From assembly GCA_913757435.1 (NCBI GenBank), contig CAJYDM010000001.1, positions 558,001 through 622,000 on the forward strand: DNA of 64,000 nt, written 5' to 3'. This stretch comes from Syntrophomonas sp. DTU019. Its GTDB lineage: Bacteria; Bacillota; Syntrophomonadia; Syntrophomonadales; Syntrophomonadaceae. Shown piece by piece: positions 34,823 to 43,085 of this stretch (positions are counted from its first letter, which is position 1; each line of letters opens with the position of its first letter). A program made the position numbers and the translations under genes. The notes under the pieces are model-generated. The model did not search any database. It saw nothing but the letters and a program-made list of their open reading frames with translations, and was not told the origin of the DNA.

Positions 34823-35191
34823 TTATTCCGGTGGGTGAAGCCGCAGAATTGCCTTTTTATAAACTTGCATATTATCCCTCGGACCGATTGCTATAATATC
34901 CATCTGGATTATCCCGGTTGTTAACTTAACCGGTTTATATATAATCCGCAGATTAAGGTTTTTACTTTTTATTTTGGCGTAATCATGTAGCTGGCCTTCG
35001 CACCGATTGGCATTACCATCTGGTTTGAATAATGCTCCTTTTTCGGCTTGCTTAATAATTAACTTCAGAATATCCTGTCTTTTGCCAGACGTAAATGACT
35101 TGTAATCCTGAACGGCACTTGGGGAGAACATAACCTGGGTTCGGTATTGATCCAGCAGAAACTTGTTAAGCTGTTCAATTTTATCTGCCAT
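34823..35191 (-). CDS. RelE-family toxin
   Basis: 122 residues. FSPSAVQDYKSFTSGKRQDIL, then NLNLRIIYKPV and MDIIAIGPRD, the RelE/ParE fold pattern of ribosome-dependent mRNA-cleaving toxins. It follows the Phd/YefM-like antitoxin by 2 nt. A stability module. Confidence 0.78.
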   Translation of the reverse strand: MADKIEQLNKFLLDQYRTQVMFSPSAVQDYKSFTSGKRQDILKLIIKQAEKGALFKPDGNANRCEGQLHDYAKIKSKNLNLRIIYKPVKLTTGIIQMDIIAIGPRDNMQVYKKAILRLHPPE

Positions 35192-35193
35192 TA

Positions 35194-35586
35194 TTAATCC
35201 TCGTCTAGTTTGGTGTTGGGCAGAGATTTCACCAAATCATCAAAGTCAAAATCGCTATTATCAAGCACCTTGCTCAGTGGTATATCTGCTTTTTCGTTGA
35301 TTCTTTCTATGGCAATTTCGTACATAATTTCGTCAGTTGATCGCTCTACGGCTTCTTGGATTTTTAGAAGACGCTCATAATGTTCTAAATCAACAAGAAC
35401 CCCAATAGCGTTACGATTTTTATGGTTTTGAATCACATAGATTTCCGGGGTTTCTTCCCCTGCATACTGGTTTAATATTTCAGATAGTTTATTTGTTCTG
35501 GTTAATTCTGTAACGCTTAAAACATTCTCTTTCAAGAATCTAAAGGTGCTGGATGTAGGCTTTTTGTTCACTCTAATCGCGCTCAC
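35194..35586 (-). CDS. Phd/YefM-like antitoxin
   Basis: 130 residues. ENVLSVTELTRTNKLSEILNQ and IYVIQNHKNRNAIGVLVDLEHYERLL match the Phd/YefM DNA-binding antitoxin fold. The acidic C-terminus would neutralise the RelE-type toxin. A GTG start with GGGAAGG upstream; a strong promoter precedes it. Confidence 0.82.
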   Translation of the reverse strand: MSAIRVNKKPTSSTFRFLKENVLSVTELTRTNKLSEILNQYAGEETPEIYVIQNHKNRNAIGVLVDLEHYERLLKIQEAVERSTDEIMYEIAIERINEKADIPLSKVLDNSDFDFDDLVKSLPNTKLDED

Positions 35587-35612
35587 TTTCTAACCTTCCC
35601 TTCAGTTATTAT

Positions 35613-35641
35613 ATGATAATGTGCGCTGTTTTATGTGTCAA
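35613..35641 (-). promoter_or_regulatory. Promoter of the Phd/RelE module
   Basis: -35 TTGACA (35636-35641) and -10 TATCAT (35613-35618) with 17-nt spacing on the minus strand. Confidence 0.75.
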
Positions 35642-35697
35642 TTATAACACATATGGTGCCTACAAAAAAATACCTATTTGCCAACTATCAGTGAAGG

Positions 35698-35735
35698 AGA
35701 CTAAAATTCCCCGGCTTGGGGCGGGGATTTTAGTC
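35698..35735. terminator. Long bidirectional hairpin
   Basis: AGACTAAAAT(T)CCCCG pairs with CGGGGATTTTAGTCT, about 15 bp with one bulge. It begins within the stop codon of the 476-residue secreted protein gene. A/T flanks on both sides allow termination in either direction, but it also resembles an IS605-type palindrome. Confidence 0.7.
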
Positions 35736-37160
35736 TCGTAGGTCTACTCTTGTTTCTCTGTCGGGGTTTAGTTTCTCTGCGGGATAGTCTTTCTCTTGGT
35801 ATATCGTAACAGTGGTTTCGCCGTAGTTATTAGACGGGTTTATATCTATCCCGTTAAGTAGATTTACTTGTCCGGTGAATTTATATGTCCCAGGGCCTAG
35901 ACTGTATTTACTGTCGTAAAACTGGAAGCTCTTTTCGCCTTGTTCGTTTCTATATAGGGTAGTATGTTCGGTTTTGCTGCCACCTGGATAAGTGAGGACG
36001 GTTTCAACTTCTGCCAACGGGGAAAAGTCATGTTTTTGCACCGTGGCGGTGATGGTGAAGTTAGTTTTCTGCCCCGGTTTGACTGTCTTGCTGAAATCGA
36101 GGGGCATTCTTATACCTACATCTATCCCGTCTGGAATAATGCCTATCGCCATGAGGTTGTTGTCCTGGTTTATCTCTGTGGCAGGGGTAAGTCCGTCTAT
36201 ATTGGCCTTGAAGAATAATCTCCTGGGGTGTTCGGGTACGGTTACGGTTACATCAAATGTCTTTGATTCGCCTTTGGCTAGTTCGATCGGTTCAGTCTGC
36301 CAAGGGGAATTAGTTCCCTTCCAGCCTGTAACAGGGTCTTGCCCATCGCGTTCCCAAACTGCTTTAAAGTCGGTTATTGCTTTTGCGCCGCAGTTATATA
36401 AAGTAACCGGGAATGTAATCGGTTCGCCTTCCTTGCCTTCGTAAATCTTAGCAAGGTTTTTGTATTCTTCTTTGTATTCGTTAGAGCCTTCAGGGGTGGG
36501 GTAGAAATCGGGGGCTTCCCCTCCTACTTCAACCACCGCTTCGGTAAAATACCAAAAAACACCTTTAGGGAAGTTTTTATTGTTGTAGCTGATACTCCTC
36601 ACGTTGCCGTTGGTTGACCAGTTTGTAGCACCTTCTATGCAGGGCGCGTTATCAGCTACGCAGAGGAATATCTCGTATGTGCCTTCTTTTTCAAGGTTCA
36701 GATTTTCGATAATGTTCTTTACTTTCCCAAAGTCTCCTACGATGGCAGATTTGATCTCGTGCTTATGCCTGTCTTCTCCCTGAGGTGTAAAACGGTACTG
36801 AATGTCGTAATAAATTAAACTACTGCCGCTGCCTGGGCTGCTCAGGTCGCTGATAAGTATTTTATCCCCGATCGATGCATTGATCACCGGGGAATCTTGT
36901 TCGGGGACAATGCGGCTCTGATCGTTGCCTATCTCGGCTGAGTCAAGAACAGTTGGTAGCAGGGTTTCCCCTGATTTAATCTGCAACGAAAAACCTGCTG
37001 ATGGGTGTACCAGGTTGGGGTCAGTGCTAATTTGGGCCTTGCGATAGTCAACCACCCCAGGATAATTACTAACTTCATCATTGCCGATACCATCAGCATA
37101 AGCGGGTACGGCAGAAAAAAGAAACACTAGCATTAAAGCTAGTGAAAGTATTTTTTTCAT
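35730..37160 (-). CDS. Secreted protein with CARDB-like repeats
   Basis: 476 residues with a signal peptide (MKKILSLALMLVFLFSAVPAYA). From about residue 245 two Ig-like CARDB-type units appear (ITFPVTLYNCGAKAITDFKAVWERDG, TNFTITATVQKHDFSPLAEVETVL, ending with DINPSNNYGETTVTI). Such units occur in cell-surface adhesins. Next to a copper-amine-oxidase-N protein. ATG with GGAGGT upstream. Confidence 0.65.
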   Translation of the reverse strand: MKKILSLALMLVFLFSAVPAYADGIGNDEVSNYPGVVDYRKAQISTDPNLVHPSAGFSLQIKSGETLLPTVLDSAEIGNDQSRIVPEQDSPVINASIGDKILISDLSSPGSGSSLIYYDIQYRFTPQGEDRHKHEIKSAIVGDFGKVKNIIENLNLEKEGTYEIFLCVADNAPCIEGATNWSTNGNVRSISYNNKNFPKGVFWYFTEAVVEVGGEAPDFYPTPEGSNEYKEEYKNLAKIYEGKEGEPITFPVTLYNCGAKAITDFKAVWERDGQDPVTGWKGTNSPWQTEPIELAKGESKTFDVTVTVPEHPRRLFFKANIDGLTPATEINQDNNLMAIGIIPDGIDVGIRMPLDFSKTVKPGQKTNFTITATVQKHDFSPLAEVETVLTYPGGSKTEHTTLYRNEQGEKSFQFYDSKYSLGPGTYKFTGQVNLLNGIDINPSNNYGETTVTIYQEKDYPAEKLNPDRETRVDLRD

Positions 37161-37169
37161 GGCTACCTC

Positions 37170-37988
37170 CTATGGTAAGGTCTTGGTGACGGTCACTAAG
37201 AGAGTTTCCTGGCCGCTCACTTTACCGTAAACATCGAAAGTCACTACGTCTCCGGATTTGGGTTCGGGGGTATATCCCTCATGGAATAACATATAACTCT
37301 TGGTCCAAACGTCTACGGGTTGTACCATGTGAGTTCCATCCCACATTAACCTATTGTTTTTATTCCATTCGGGGTGGCTGGTGCAGACTACACGGATTTC
37401 TTTTTGGGGAAAGCTCGCATCACTCATACCAAACCACATAGTAGGGTCATCGTAGTTATTGCTTATCCGAAGATCATAATCGCCAACCTTAATAAAATCC
37501 CTTCTTGCCGGGTCATTAGATTTCTCTAAAACAACAGTTTTTGCTGCGCCATTGGTTGCACCAGTAGTCGAGATCAACACTGTATAAGTATTCGGATCCC
37601 AGTCTACTCTTGCGCCAATGGCTTCTGCCGCAAACCGGATGGGGATGCAAGTTCTGTCTCCGGTGATGATCGCCTGGGTGTCCATAGTCTTGTTTACGCC
37701 GTTTACAGTGTAGGTTTTACTGCCGATAGTGAATACTGCAATGGTTCCGTCTTTCTCGAAGATAGCCTGTCTGGTGTTATCGTTCCAGTCTACGGTTGCT
37801 CCCATGGCTTCCATAGGTGCGCGCATGGGTACTAAGGTACGGTTGTTGCTGTCGATGTAGGCTCCCTGGTCGGGGAATGATAATACAGCCCCATCAATCT
37901 TCACAGTTACATCGGGAGCTGCCCCTGCGGGCAATACCATCGCCATCAATAAAATTGCCATCAGTGCTATTAGTTTTATTTTCTTCAT
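37170..37988 (-). CDS. Secreted protein with copper-amine-oxidase-N (PF07833) domain
   Basis: 272 residues with a signal peptide. Two copies of the beta-repeat with TLVPMRAPMEAMGATVDWND and CIPIRFAAEAIGARVDWD, the hallmark of PF07833, common in surface proteins of anaerobic Firmicutes. The C-terminal 110 residues are unrecognised. Probably cell-wall associated. ATG with AAGGAGG upstream. Confidence 0.85.
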   Translation of the reverse strand: MKKIKLIALMAILLMAMVLPAGAAPDVTVKIDGAVLSFPDQGAYIDSNNRTLVPMRAPMEAMGATVDWNDNTRQAIFEKDGTIAVFTIGSKTYTVNGVNKTMDTQAIITGDRTCIPIRFAAEAIGARVDWDPNTYTVLISTTGATNGAAKTVVLEKSNDPARRDFIKVGDYDLRISNNYDDPTMWFGMSDASFPQKEIRVVCTSHPEWNKNNRLMWDGTHMVQPVDVWTKSYMLFHEGYTPEPKSGDVVTFDVYGKVSGQETLLVTVTKTLP

Positions 37989-38013
37989 GAAAAATTCCTC
38001 CTTGTAGTATTAA

Positions 38014-38040
38014 AAGAAAAACCCTCCAGCGAGGGGGGTT
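38014..38040 (-). terminator. Terminator after the coiled-coil gene
   Basis: CCCTC/GAGGG stem in AACCCCCCTCGCTGGAGGG with TTTTTCTTTT on the minus strand. A second hairpin (CCACAAG/CCTGTGG) lies at 38052-38069. Confidence 0.75.
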
Positions 38041-38072
38041 AAAGTTTGCTCCCACAAGACTTCCTGTGGCTT

Positions 38073-38678
38073 TTATTTAACCTTGCGTTTATTGCTTTTG
38101 GTTCGATCTAATACTTCGATTTGTATGTCGTGGGATTCGATCTTTTCTTCGATTCGCTCCAGGCGTTTAGTATGACCGTCAATCTTGTTGGCAACCGTAT
38201 TCATGGTGCTGGCTAGAAATTTTATGCTTTCATCGGTAGAAGCCTGCCGGTTAGTTAGCTCTATTACGTTTTCTGACAAAATGCGAATTGGAGCAAAAGC
38301 TTCGTTTTCTAATCTAAGCTCTAGGTTTTTTTGCCCATCTTTTACTGAAATGATATCTGATTGTGCCGATATCATGTCAGTACGCATCGCACCTATGTCT
38401 GATTGTACCGAGGTTATATCAGAACGCATCGCACCTATGTCTGATTGTACCGATATCATGTCAGAACGCATCGTGCCTATGTCTGATTGTACCGATATCA
38501 TGTCAGAACGCATCGTGCCTATGTCTGATTGTACCGAAGTTATGTCAGTACGCATCGTGCCTATGTCTGATTGTATTGAAGTTATGTCAGTACGCATCGT
38601 GCCTAGGTCTGATTGTATTCCGGTTATGTTGGATTGCATCATTTCAAGCATCTGCAATATTTTGGTTTCGTTGTCCAT
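38073..38678 (-). CDS. Coiled-coil protein with tandem 14-residue repeats
   Basis: 201 residues. Residues 14-112 are about seven copies of a 14-residue unit with consensus (S/T)xQSDIGxMRxDI, two heptads each, forming a long parallel coiled coil. The C-terminal part is also helical (IDGHTKRLERIEEKIESHDIQ) and ends strongly basic (KSNKRKVK). The DNA repeats are 42 nt and nearly identical, so copy number could vary. ATG with AGGAGG upstream. Role unknown. Confidence 0.7.
   Translation of the reverse strand: MDNETKILQMLEMMQSNITGIQSDLGTMRTDITSIQSDIGTMRTDITSVQSDIGTMRSDMISVQSDIGTMRSDMISVQSDIGAMRSDITSVQSDIGAMRTDMISAQSDIISVKDGQKNLELRLENEAFAPIRILSENVIELTNRQASTDESIKFLASTMNTVANKIDGHTKRLERIEEKIESHDIQIEVLDRTKSNKRKVK
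38370..38640. repeat. 42-nt tandem repeats coding for heptads
   Basis: About six and a half direct copies of a 42-nt unit containing CGCATCG and TATGTCTGATTGTA. In frame with the coiled-coil gene. Confidence 0.85.
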
Positions 38679-38726
38679 GTTAATACCTCCTGATAAAGGC
38701 TGTGTGAGATAATTTTACCATATTCT

Positions 38727-39056
38727 TTAACTAACGGGCTTAGCTTCTCTCTGCGCCGTGATGGCTAACTCTCCCCAAGTTAAATTAGGATTGTTCCGCA
38801 GGGATTCCTGGAAATACTGTTCCCGTTCGAGGGTTCCCAACAAATCAGTCTTTCCTACATAGGTGGTCATGTAGGCATGAAATACCCGAAGCGCGTTCCC
38901 ATGATCTGCTACTCTATCCGTCCCCGGAGGCCACTGGCGTTGAGGCTGGCTTACTTCCGGTGATTCAACGGCGACTATTCTAATGGGCAGCTTGGTATAC
39001 AGATAACCTATGCCTAAGCATATCGCGACAATAATTAACTGAATGTTTACATCCAC
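38727..39056 (-). CDS. Small membrane-anchored protein
   Basis: About 109 residues from the GTG at 39056 (GGAGGAAC upstream). One N-terminal helix (IQLIIVAICLGIGYLYTKLPI), then a soluble helical part with ALRVFHAYMTTYVGKTDLLG. Overlaps no conserved domain I know. The gene overlaps or abuts the end of the GGDEF fusion gene and is likely in its operon. Confidence 0.5.
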   Translation of the reverse strand: MDVNIQLIIVAICLGIGYLYTKLPIRIVAVESPEVSQPQRQWPPGTDRVADHGNALRVFHAYMTTYVGKTDLLGTLEREQYFQESLRNNPNLTWGELAITAQREAKPVS

Positions 39057-39078
39057 GATTGTTCCTCCTTTCTTGTTT

Positions 39079-41403
39079 CTAACCGAACCTCTGCGATGCT
39101 TCGCTGGTTCGGCCAATAATGTATCCGTTGTTTGCTTTTTTTAATGCTGGACCCTCCGAAGGGTTTACTACTGCCACATTGGGGCCGCCGTAGGTCTTTA
39201 ACCACTGTTGGGTGAGTTGGTCGGAAGCATCCCCTTCGCGGGCTAAGACTAATATGCCTTCATCTCTGGCTACCCGAGAACACATATCTAAACTCGAGGC
39301 ACAGTCGATGATAACCAATGAAAAACGACTCTTGATTTGATCTGCAAGGTTTTTGGCATCAGATAATGTGTTGACATACTTATAGGGGTCAATAGGCCAC
39401 ACCATAACCCCGTTGTGTTCTATGGGAGCCTGACCTCCTGGAAATCTCCAATCTGAAACCACTAACTTTTCAGGAGGGATTCCTAACGATACTGCCGCCA
39501 TGCTCTCCGGAGAGGCGCATACCAGCGCGGTGTTGTCTTCACATAATGCTGCGGCTATCTCTCCTGCAAGGGCAGGCCGCGACGGAGAAACGACATACAA
39601 AGCTCCGTGAATCGGTATGGTCATGCCGTGGTCGTTGCCTCTCGCGCCGGGAAGAACAGCGAGCTTGGGCTTTACAATCAGATTAACCGCTTCAGTAATA
39701 TTCTCACAGAATACTGCATCGGGTCTGATTTTCTTTGCCACCCAGTCATCTGCCGCCCCGGACGGGATCACATACAAAGGAAGGCCGGGGGCGAATTTGA
39801 CATTATTAGGGGAACTTATCGCCGCGATTGCCTCATTGGGATCGCTCGTTGCCTGCATCCTGTTGTCGTTTAACATAAAGTCGCCCAAAAGTAGAACTTT
39901 CGGCCCGGTGCTGGCGCATACCCTATTCCGGCCTTCGCTCTTAGCTTCGTAAAGCCTTTTATCGGCTTCAGCTAGCACGTTCCGGCTCTGGGGCCATTCG
40001 GCTATGCCAGCGGAATAGGTACAGGAAATTATACTGCCGTCTTCTAGTGTGATTTTTCTTGAACTCCAGTTTTTGCGGAGGCGGTCGATGACGATATAGC
40101 CCTCTTGAATCGTAGTGTCCGGCAGGCAAATAACAAATTCTTCACCGCCATACCTACACGCAATATCGCCAAAACGGAGGTTTTGCTTTAAAAAGCCCCC
40201 TAGTAAAGACAAGACCATATCTCCCGCCTGGTGTCCGTAGGTGTCGTTTACGGCCTTAAATTTATCAATGTCCAATATTACTGCCGAGTAGGGGTTTTCC
40301 CTCTCCCTCATCCATGCGGTTAAAAAATCTCTAGTGTATAACCCGGTCAGGGGGTCGGTTTCAACTTTAGACCAGAGGTGTTTCATTCTTTCTGAAAGAC
40401 TAACAGCTTCGGATATTACCTGGGAGTTTATTTTTTTCACACACCGGTCGGCTCCAGCCTTCAGGTGTTCAGTTCTCCCTCCCAGTACAAACATCGGAAC
40501 AAGAGGATACTCTCTCCGGAAGTCCTTTATAAATTTTGTCCCCCAGGAAGCTGAGATAATAATGCCGTCGGCATCCGCCGCGCCATCTTTGATCCTGTCT
40601 TTTGAAAGTTTGATGAATTCCCCATCGCGCATCTGCCCGGACTTCCCAAAGAGGTTCTTCCCGCCTGCGCCAAACAATGCTTTTCTCCCTTTTTTAAGCT
40701 GGGGGAGCTGCGGCAATTTGACTTGAAGTTTAATTTTATCTTCTATTTTGATCCCATCAAACATTAAACTAAGGATTTCTGCCATGTATGAACTATCAGG
40801 AGTCTTTGGGATTTTCTTTTCCGCGTCAGGGAAGTATGGCAAAGTAAAAACGTTTTTTGTTTGCTCCGATAATTCCCGTGCAATCTGGGACTCGGTGTAG
40901 TAGCTCTTCTTTTCGCGTGAGTTTACAACCAAAGTCCAGTCTTTGTTAGTTGGCCGGGAGTTCAGGAATTCTCTCAGCCTTACCAAGGCTTTCTCATCGC
41001 AATCGGATACTAATAAAGTAAGGTCGGCTTGGTTGATGATGGTTTCCCAGTGTTGTTGCTTATGATCAGTCCCTAAGTCAGCCACAACTAAATCGAAATC
41101 TGTTGCTGAAGAAAGTAAATCGGCTGCGTCTATGGTTTCGTGCAGCATATTAGGTTTGGGCAGTATGTATGTTCCTGCGGCGGACTTGACACAATCTTGC
41201 CATTGAAAGTCTTTATATGTTCCCAATGTGGGGTAGATATGCTGCGGGGAAACCCCGAAGACTCTTAGAGAATCTCCTACGGGGTTGTCAAAGTCAACAA
41301 AAAGAGTTTTTAGATTCTGCTGGGTGGCGGCTTCTGCAATTCCTACGGCTATGAATGTCTTGCCTGCGTCAGTCGCAGGTGATGTTATCGCTATGAGTTT
41401 CAA
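39079..41403 (-). CDS. ParA-like / GGDEF fusion protein
   Basis: 774 residues. Residues 1-230: a MinD/ParA-like domain with P-loop SPATDAGKTFIAVG and LFVDFDNPVG. 270-345: a receiver-like piece. 350-510: GGDEF domain with TDPLTGLYTRDFL and RYGGEEF; RFGD five residues before it matches the RxxD inhibitory site, so a c-di-GMP-regulated diguanylate cyclase is likely active. 515-774: a DWVAKKIRPDAVF module shared with the TadZ-like protein at 24-25 kb plus a ParA-like region lacking a P-loop. TTG start with GGAGGGGA upstream. Confidence 0.8.
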   Translation of the reverse strand: MKLIAITSPATDAGKTFIAVGIAEAATQQNLKTLFVDFDNPVGDSLRVFGVSPQHIYPTLGTYKDFQWQDCVKSAAGTYILPKPNMLHETIDAADLLSSATDFDLVVADLGTDHKQQHWETIINQADLTLLVSDCDEKALVRLREFLNSRPTNKDWTLVVNSREKKSYYTESQIARELSEQTKNVFTLPYFPDAEKKIPKTPDSSYMAEILSLMFDGIKIEDKIKLQVKLPQLPQLKKGRKALFGAGGKNLFGKSGQMRDGEFIKLSKDRIKDGAADADGIIISASWGTKFIKDFRREYPLVPMFVLGGRTEHLKAGADRCVKKINSQVISEAVSLSERMKHLWSKVETDPLTGLYTRDFLTAWMRERENPYSAVILDIDKFKAVNDTYGHQAGDMVLSLLGGFLKQNLRFGDIACRYGGEEFVICLPDTTIQEGYIVIDRLRKNWSSRKITLEDGSIISCTYSAGIAEWPQSRNVLAEADKRLYEAKSEGRNRVCASTGPKVLLLGDFMLNDNRMQATSDPNEAIAAISSPNNVKFAPGLPLYVIPSGAADDWVAKKIRPDAVFCENITEAVNLIVKPKLAVLPGARGNDHGMTIPIHGALYVVSPSRPALAGEIAAALCEDNTALVCASPESMAAVSLGIPPEKLVVSDWRFPGGQAPIEHNGVMVWPIDPYKYVNTLSDAKNLADQIKSRFSLVIIDCASSLDMCSRVARDEGILVLAREGDASDQLTQQWLKTYGGPNVAVVNPSEGPALKKANNGYIIGRTSEASQRFG

Positions 41404-41692
41404 AATCTCCCCTCCTATGTGGGTGGACGCGCGTCCGGTATTTTGGCTTGATGATTTTTGCTTTTTTCTCGTATTTGCACAACCAACAGTTACATGACAG
41501 GTTGTATTTTGAGAGTTGCCCGACAGGAAGGGGCGGAGCGGTTTTCCAAATCTCCGTGATAATCCGACCGCGCCTCTTAATATAGCGTTGTCTTTGGTGT
41601 CTGTTTTCTGTAAGGGTTTTGTGATGTCTGCGCTGTTCGCAGATCGGGCAGGTATTATTCCAAGTCTCGGAAAAACACAAAATACACTGCAT
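41369..41692 (-). CDS. Cysteine-rich zinc-ribbon-like protein
   Basis: 107 residues. MQCILCFSETWNNTCPICEQ at the start and a later CNCWLC give three CxxC-type pairs, suggesting zinc binding. The rest is basic. ATG with AAAGGAGGAATTGT upstream. It overlaps the start of the GGDEF fusion gene by 35 nt and is the first gene after leader RNA B. Possibly a nucleic-acid-binding regulator. Confidence 0.55.
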   Translation of the reverse strand: MQCILCFSETWNNTCPICEQRRHHKTLTENRHQRQRYIKRRGRIITEIWKTAPPLPVGQLSKYNLSCNCWLCKYEKKAKIIKPKYRTRVHPHRRGDFETHSDNITCD

Positions 41693-41713
41693 ACAATTCC
41701 TCCTTTAAAGACT

Positions 41714-41740
41714 TTAAGGCCCAGACTTTCGTCTGGGCCT
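41714..41740 (-). terminator. Terminator in leader B
   Basis: AGGCCCAGAC (41717-41726) and GTCTGGGCCT (41731-41740), a perfect 10-bp stem with TTTC loop. The U-tract is weak (TTAAAGTCTTT). Confidence 0.75.
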
Positions 41741-41820
41741 AGAATGTTGCTATATTGGGCTTTTGGGGGTTTTGCACATCTTTTTATTGGGGCTTAACCG
41801 CTGTATTCCTCGGCGATTTC
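41714..41820 (-). ncRNA. Leader RNA copy B upstream of the zinc-ribbon/GGDEF operon
   Basis: Minus-strand leader: AATCGC/GCGGTT stem (41813-41818 with 41796-41801, one G-U where copy A has C-G), 11-nt loop with GGAAT, 18 nt, ATGTGCA, then the terminator. Spacer TTAAGCCCCA (41788-41797) is complementary at 9 of 10 positions to the terminator 3' side TGGGCCTTAA (41714-41723). Confidence 0.65.
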
Positions 41821-41828
41821 TTAATATT

Positions 41829-41856
41829 AATATACCACCTTTAAATAGAAATGCAA
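41829..41856 (-). promoter_or_regulatory. Promoter for leader B
   Basis: -35 TTGCAT (41851-41856) and -10 TATATT (41829-41834), 16-nt spacing, minus strand. Confidence 0.55.
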
Positions 41857-41871
41857 GTGTTTTCCGTCTTT

Positions 41872-43032
41872 TTAGTAGTTTATATTCCCCGGCATCCCTG
41901 GGGCTTTTAACCATGTCGCGGGGTTGCAGAGTTGGCCGTTGACCTCGACCTCAAAATGTAAATGAGGCCCGGTGCTATTGCCTGTATTGCCTGAAAGACC
42001 TATTACTTGCCCCTGGCTGATATATTCCCCGGCTCGAACACCCAAGGTAGACAGATGAGCATATCTCACTATGGTTCCGTATCCATCGGCTAATACTATT
42101 AATCCTCCGTATTCGCCTGCTGGACCAGCGAAGATTACCTTTCCGTCAAATACTGCATACAGGGGGCTGTCTTCAGGACAGGCGATGTCTAATCCAGTGT
42201 GTCCGTTTTTCCATAACGGGCCTGTGCGCCCAAACTCAGCAGTAATAGGCCACTGGGGGTCACAGGGCCATGATCCGTCTGATGACGGCATTTGAAATTC
42301 GCACATAGCATCGGCTCGGGCTGCGACAGCCATTACATAATTTCTATCTCCGTTGCAATAAATGCTTAAAGCGTTATCATAATGTCCATCTTTAAGATTG
42401 GCCTGTAGCATTTTGGCTGCCGAGAAAATAGCATCAACAGGATTAAACGGGTCCGCGTATCCATCACCATCGCCATCGGTTCCATAACCGCCATATTCAG
42501 CAATATTTTCAGGATCGGTGTCATAAGGCAAATCCACATAAGGGGGCGGCAGGTTGTCTTTGTTATAAGGCGACATATCGGCAATAATACCACTTGAGTT
42601 TTTAAAGCCTTTGGGGTTTTCCCAGCCCGACCATGTGCCGGGCATAAACTGCATAAACCCTACCGCGCCCGCAGGAGAGACTATCCCTGACGGGTAAGTG
42701 CCGTTGGTTGATTCCTTCTCCGCTATAGCGGCCAAGATAGCCCAGGAGACATTATATCGCTCTTGGGCCTGCATATATATAGGAAAATACTCTCCGGTTA
42801 TCTGCATCCCGTAGCTTGTGGGTGTGCCTGCTAATTTATCAAAATCGCTGGTGAATGTGCTTGCTAAACCGACAATACCTAAAAATCCGGTAAATACCAC
42901 CAAGAGAGGGAATAGAATTATTGCTCCAATTAATGTAGAAATAAGAAGTTTAGTTTCCGGGCTAGAATCTAATGCTTTATCGAGGAGTTTTCTTTTAATA
43001 AATTCTTTTGCCAATACTGTTGTCGCGGCCAT
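41872..43032 (-). CDS. Lytic transglycosylase / M23 endopeptidase of the conjugation system
   Basis: About 386 residues from the ATG at 43032 (AAAGGAGG). One membrane helix, then an SLT-type transglycosylase (ILAAIAEKESTNG with catalytic Glu, GAVGFMQFMPGTW), then an M23 peptidase (GHTGLDIACPEDSPLYAV, NSTGPHLHFEVEV). Opens the peptidoglycan for the transfer channel, like VirB1/Orf14-type proteins. It follows the VirB6-like gene, from which a terminator separates it. Confidence 0.92.
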   Translation of the reverse strand: MAATTVLAKEFIKRKLLDKALDSSPETKLLISTLIGAIILFPLLVVFTGFLGIVGLASTFTSDFDKLAGTPTSYGMQITGEYFPIYMQAQERYNVSWAILAAIAEKESTNGTYPSGIVSPAGAVGFMQFMPGTWSGWENPKGFKNSSGIIADMSPYNKDNLPPPYVDLPYDTDPENIAEYGGYGTDGDGDGYADPFNPVDAIFSAAKMLQANLKDGHYDNALSIYCNGDRNYVMAVAARADAMCEFQMPSSDGSWPCDPQWPITAEFGRTGPLWKNGHTGLDIACPEDSPLYAVFDGKVIFAGPAGEYGGLIVLADGYGTIVRYAHLSTLGVRAGEYISQGQVIGLSGNTGNSTGPHLHFEVEVNGQLCNPATWLKAPGMPGNINY

Positions 43033-43050
43033 CAGATTACCTCCTTTCCT

Positions 43051-43079
43051 AACAAAAACCACCCTATTAAAAGGGTGGT
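43051..43079 (-). terminator. Terminator between virB6-like and hydrolase genes
   Basis: CCACCCT (43059-43065) pairs with AGGGTGG (43072-43078); TTTTTGTT follows on the minus strand. Probably reduces rather than blocks hydrolase expression. Confidence 0.75.
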
Positions 43080-43085
43080 CAATGC

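Noticed and set aside
38370-38640. Regular 42-nt repeats resembling a CRISPR array
   Set aside because: The repeats are contiguous with no unique spacers and are in frame with a coiled-coil gene.
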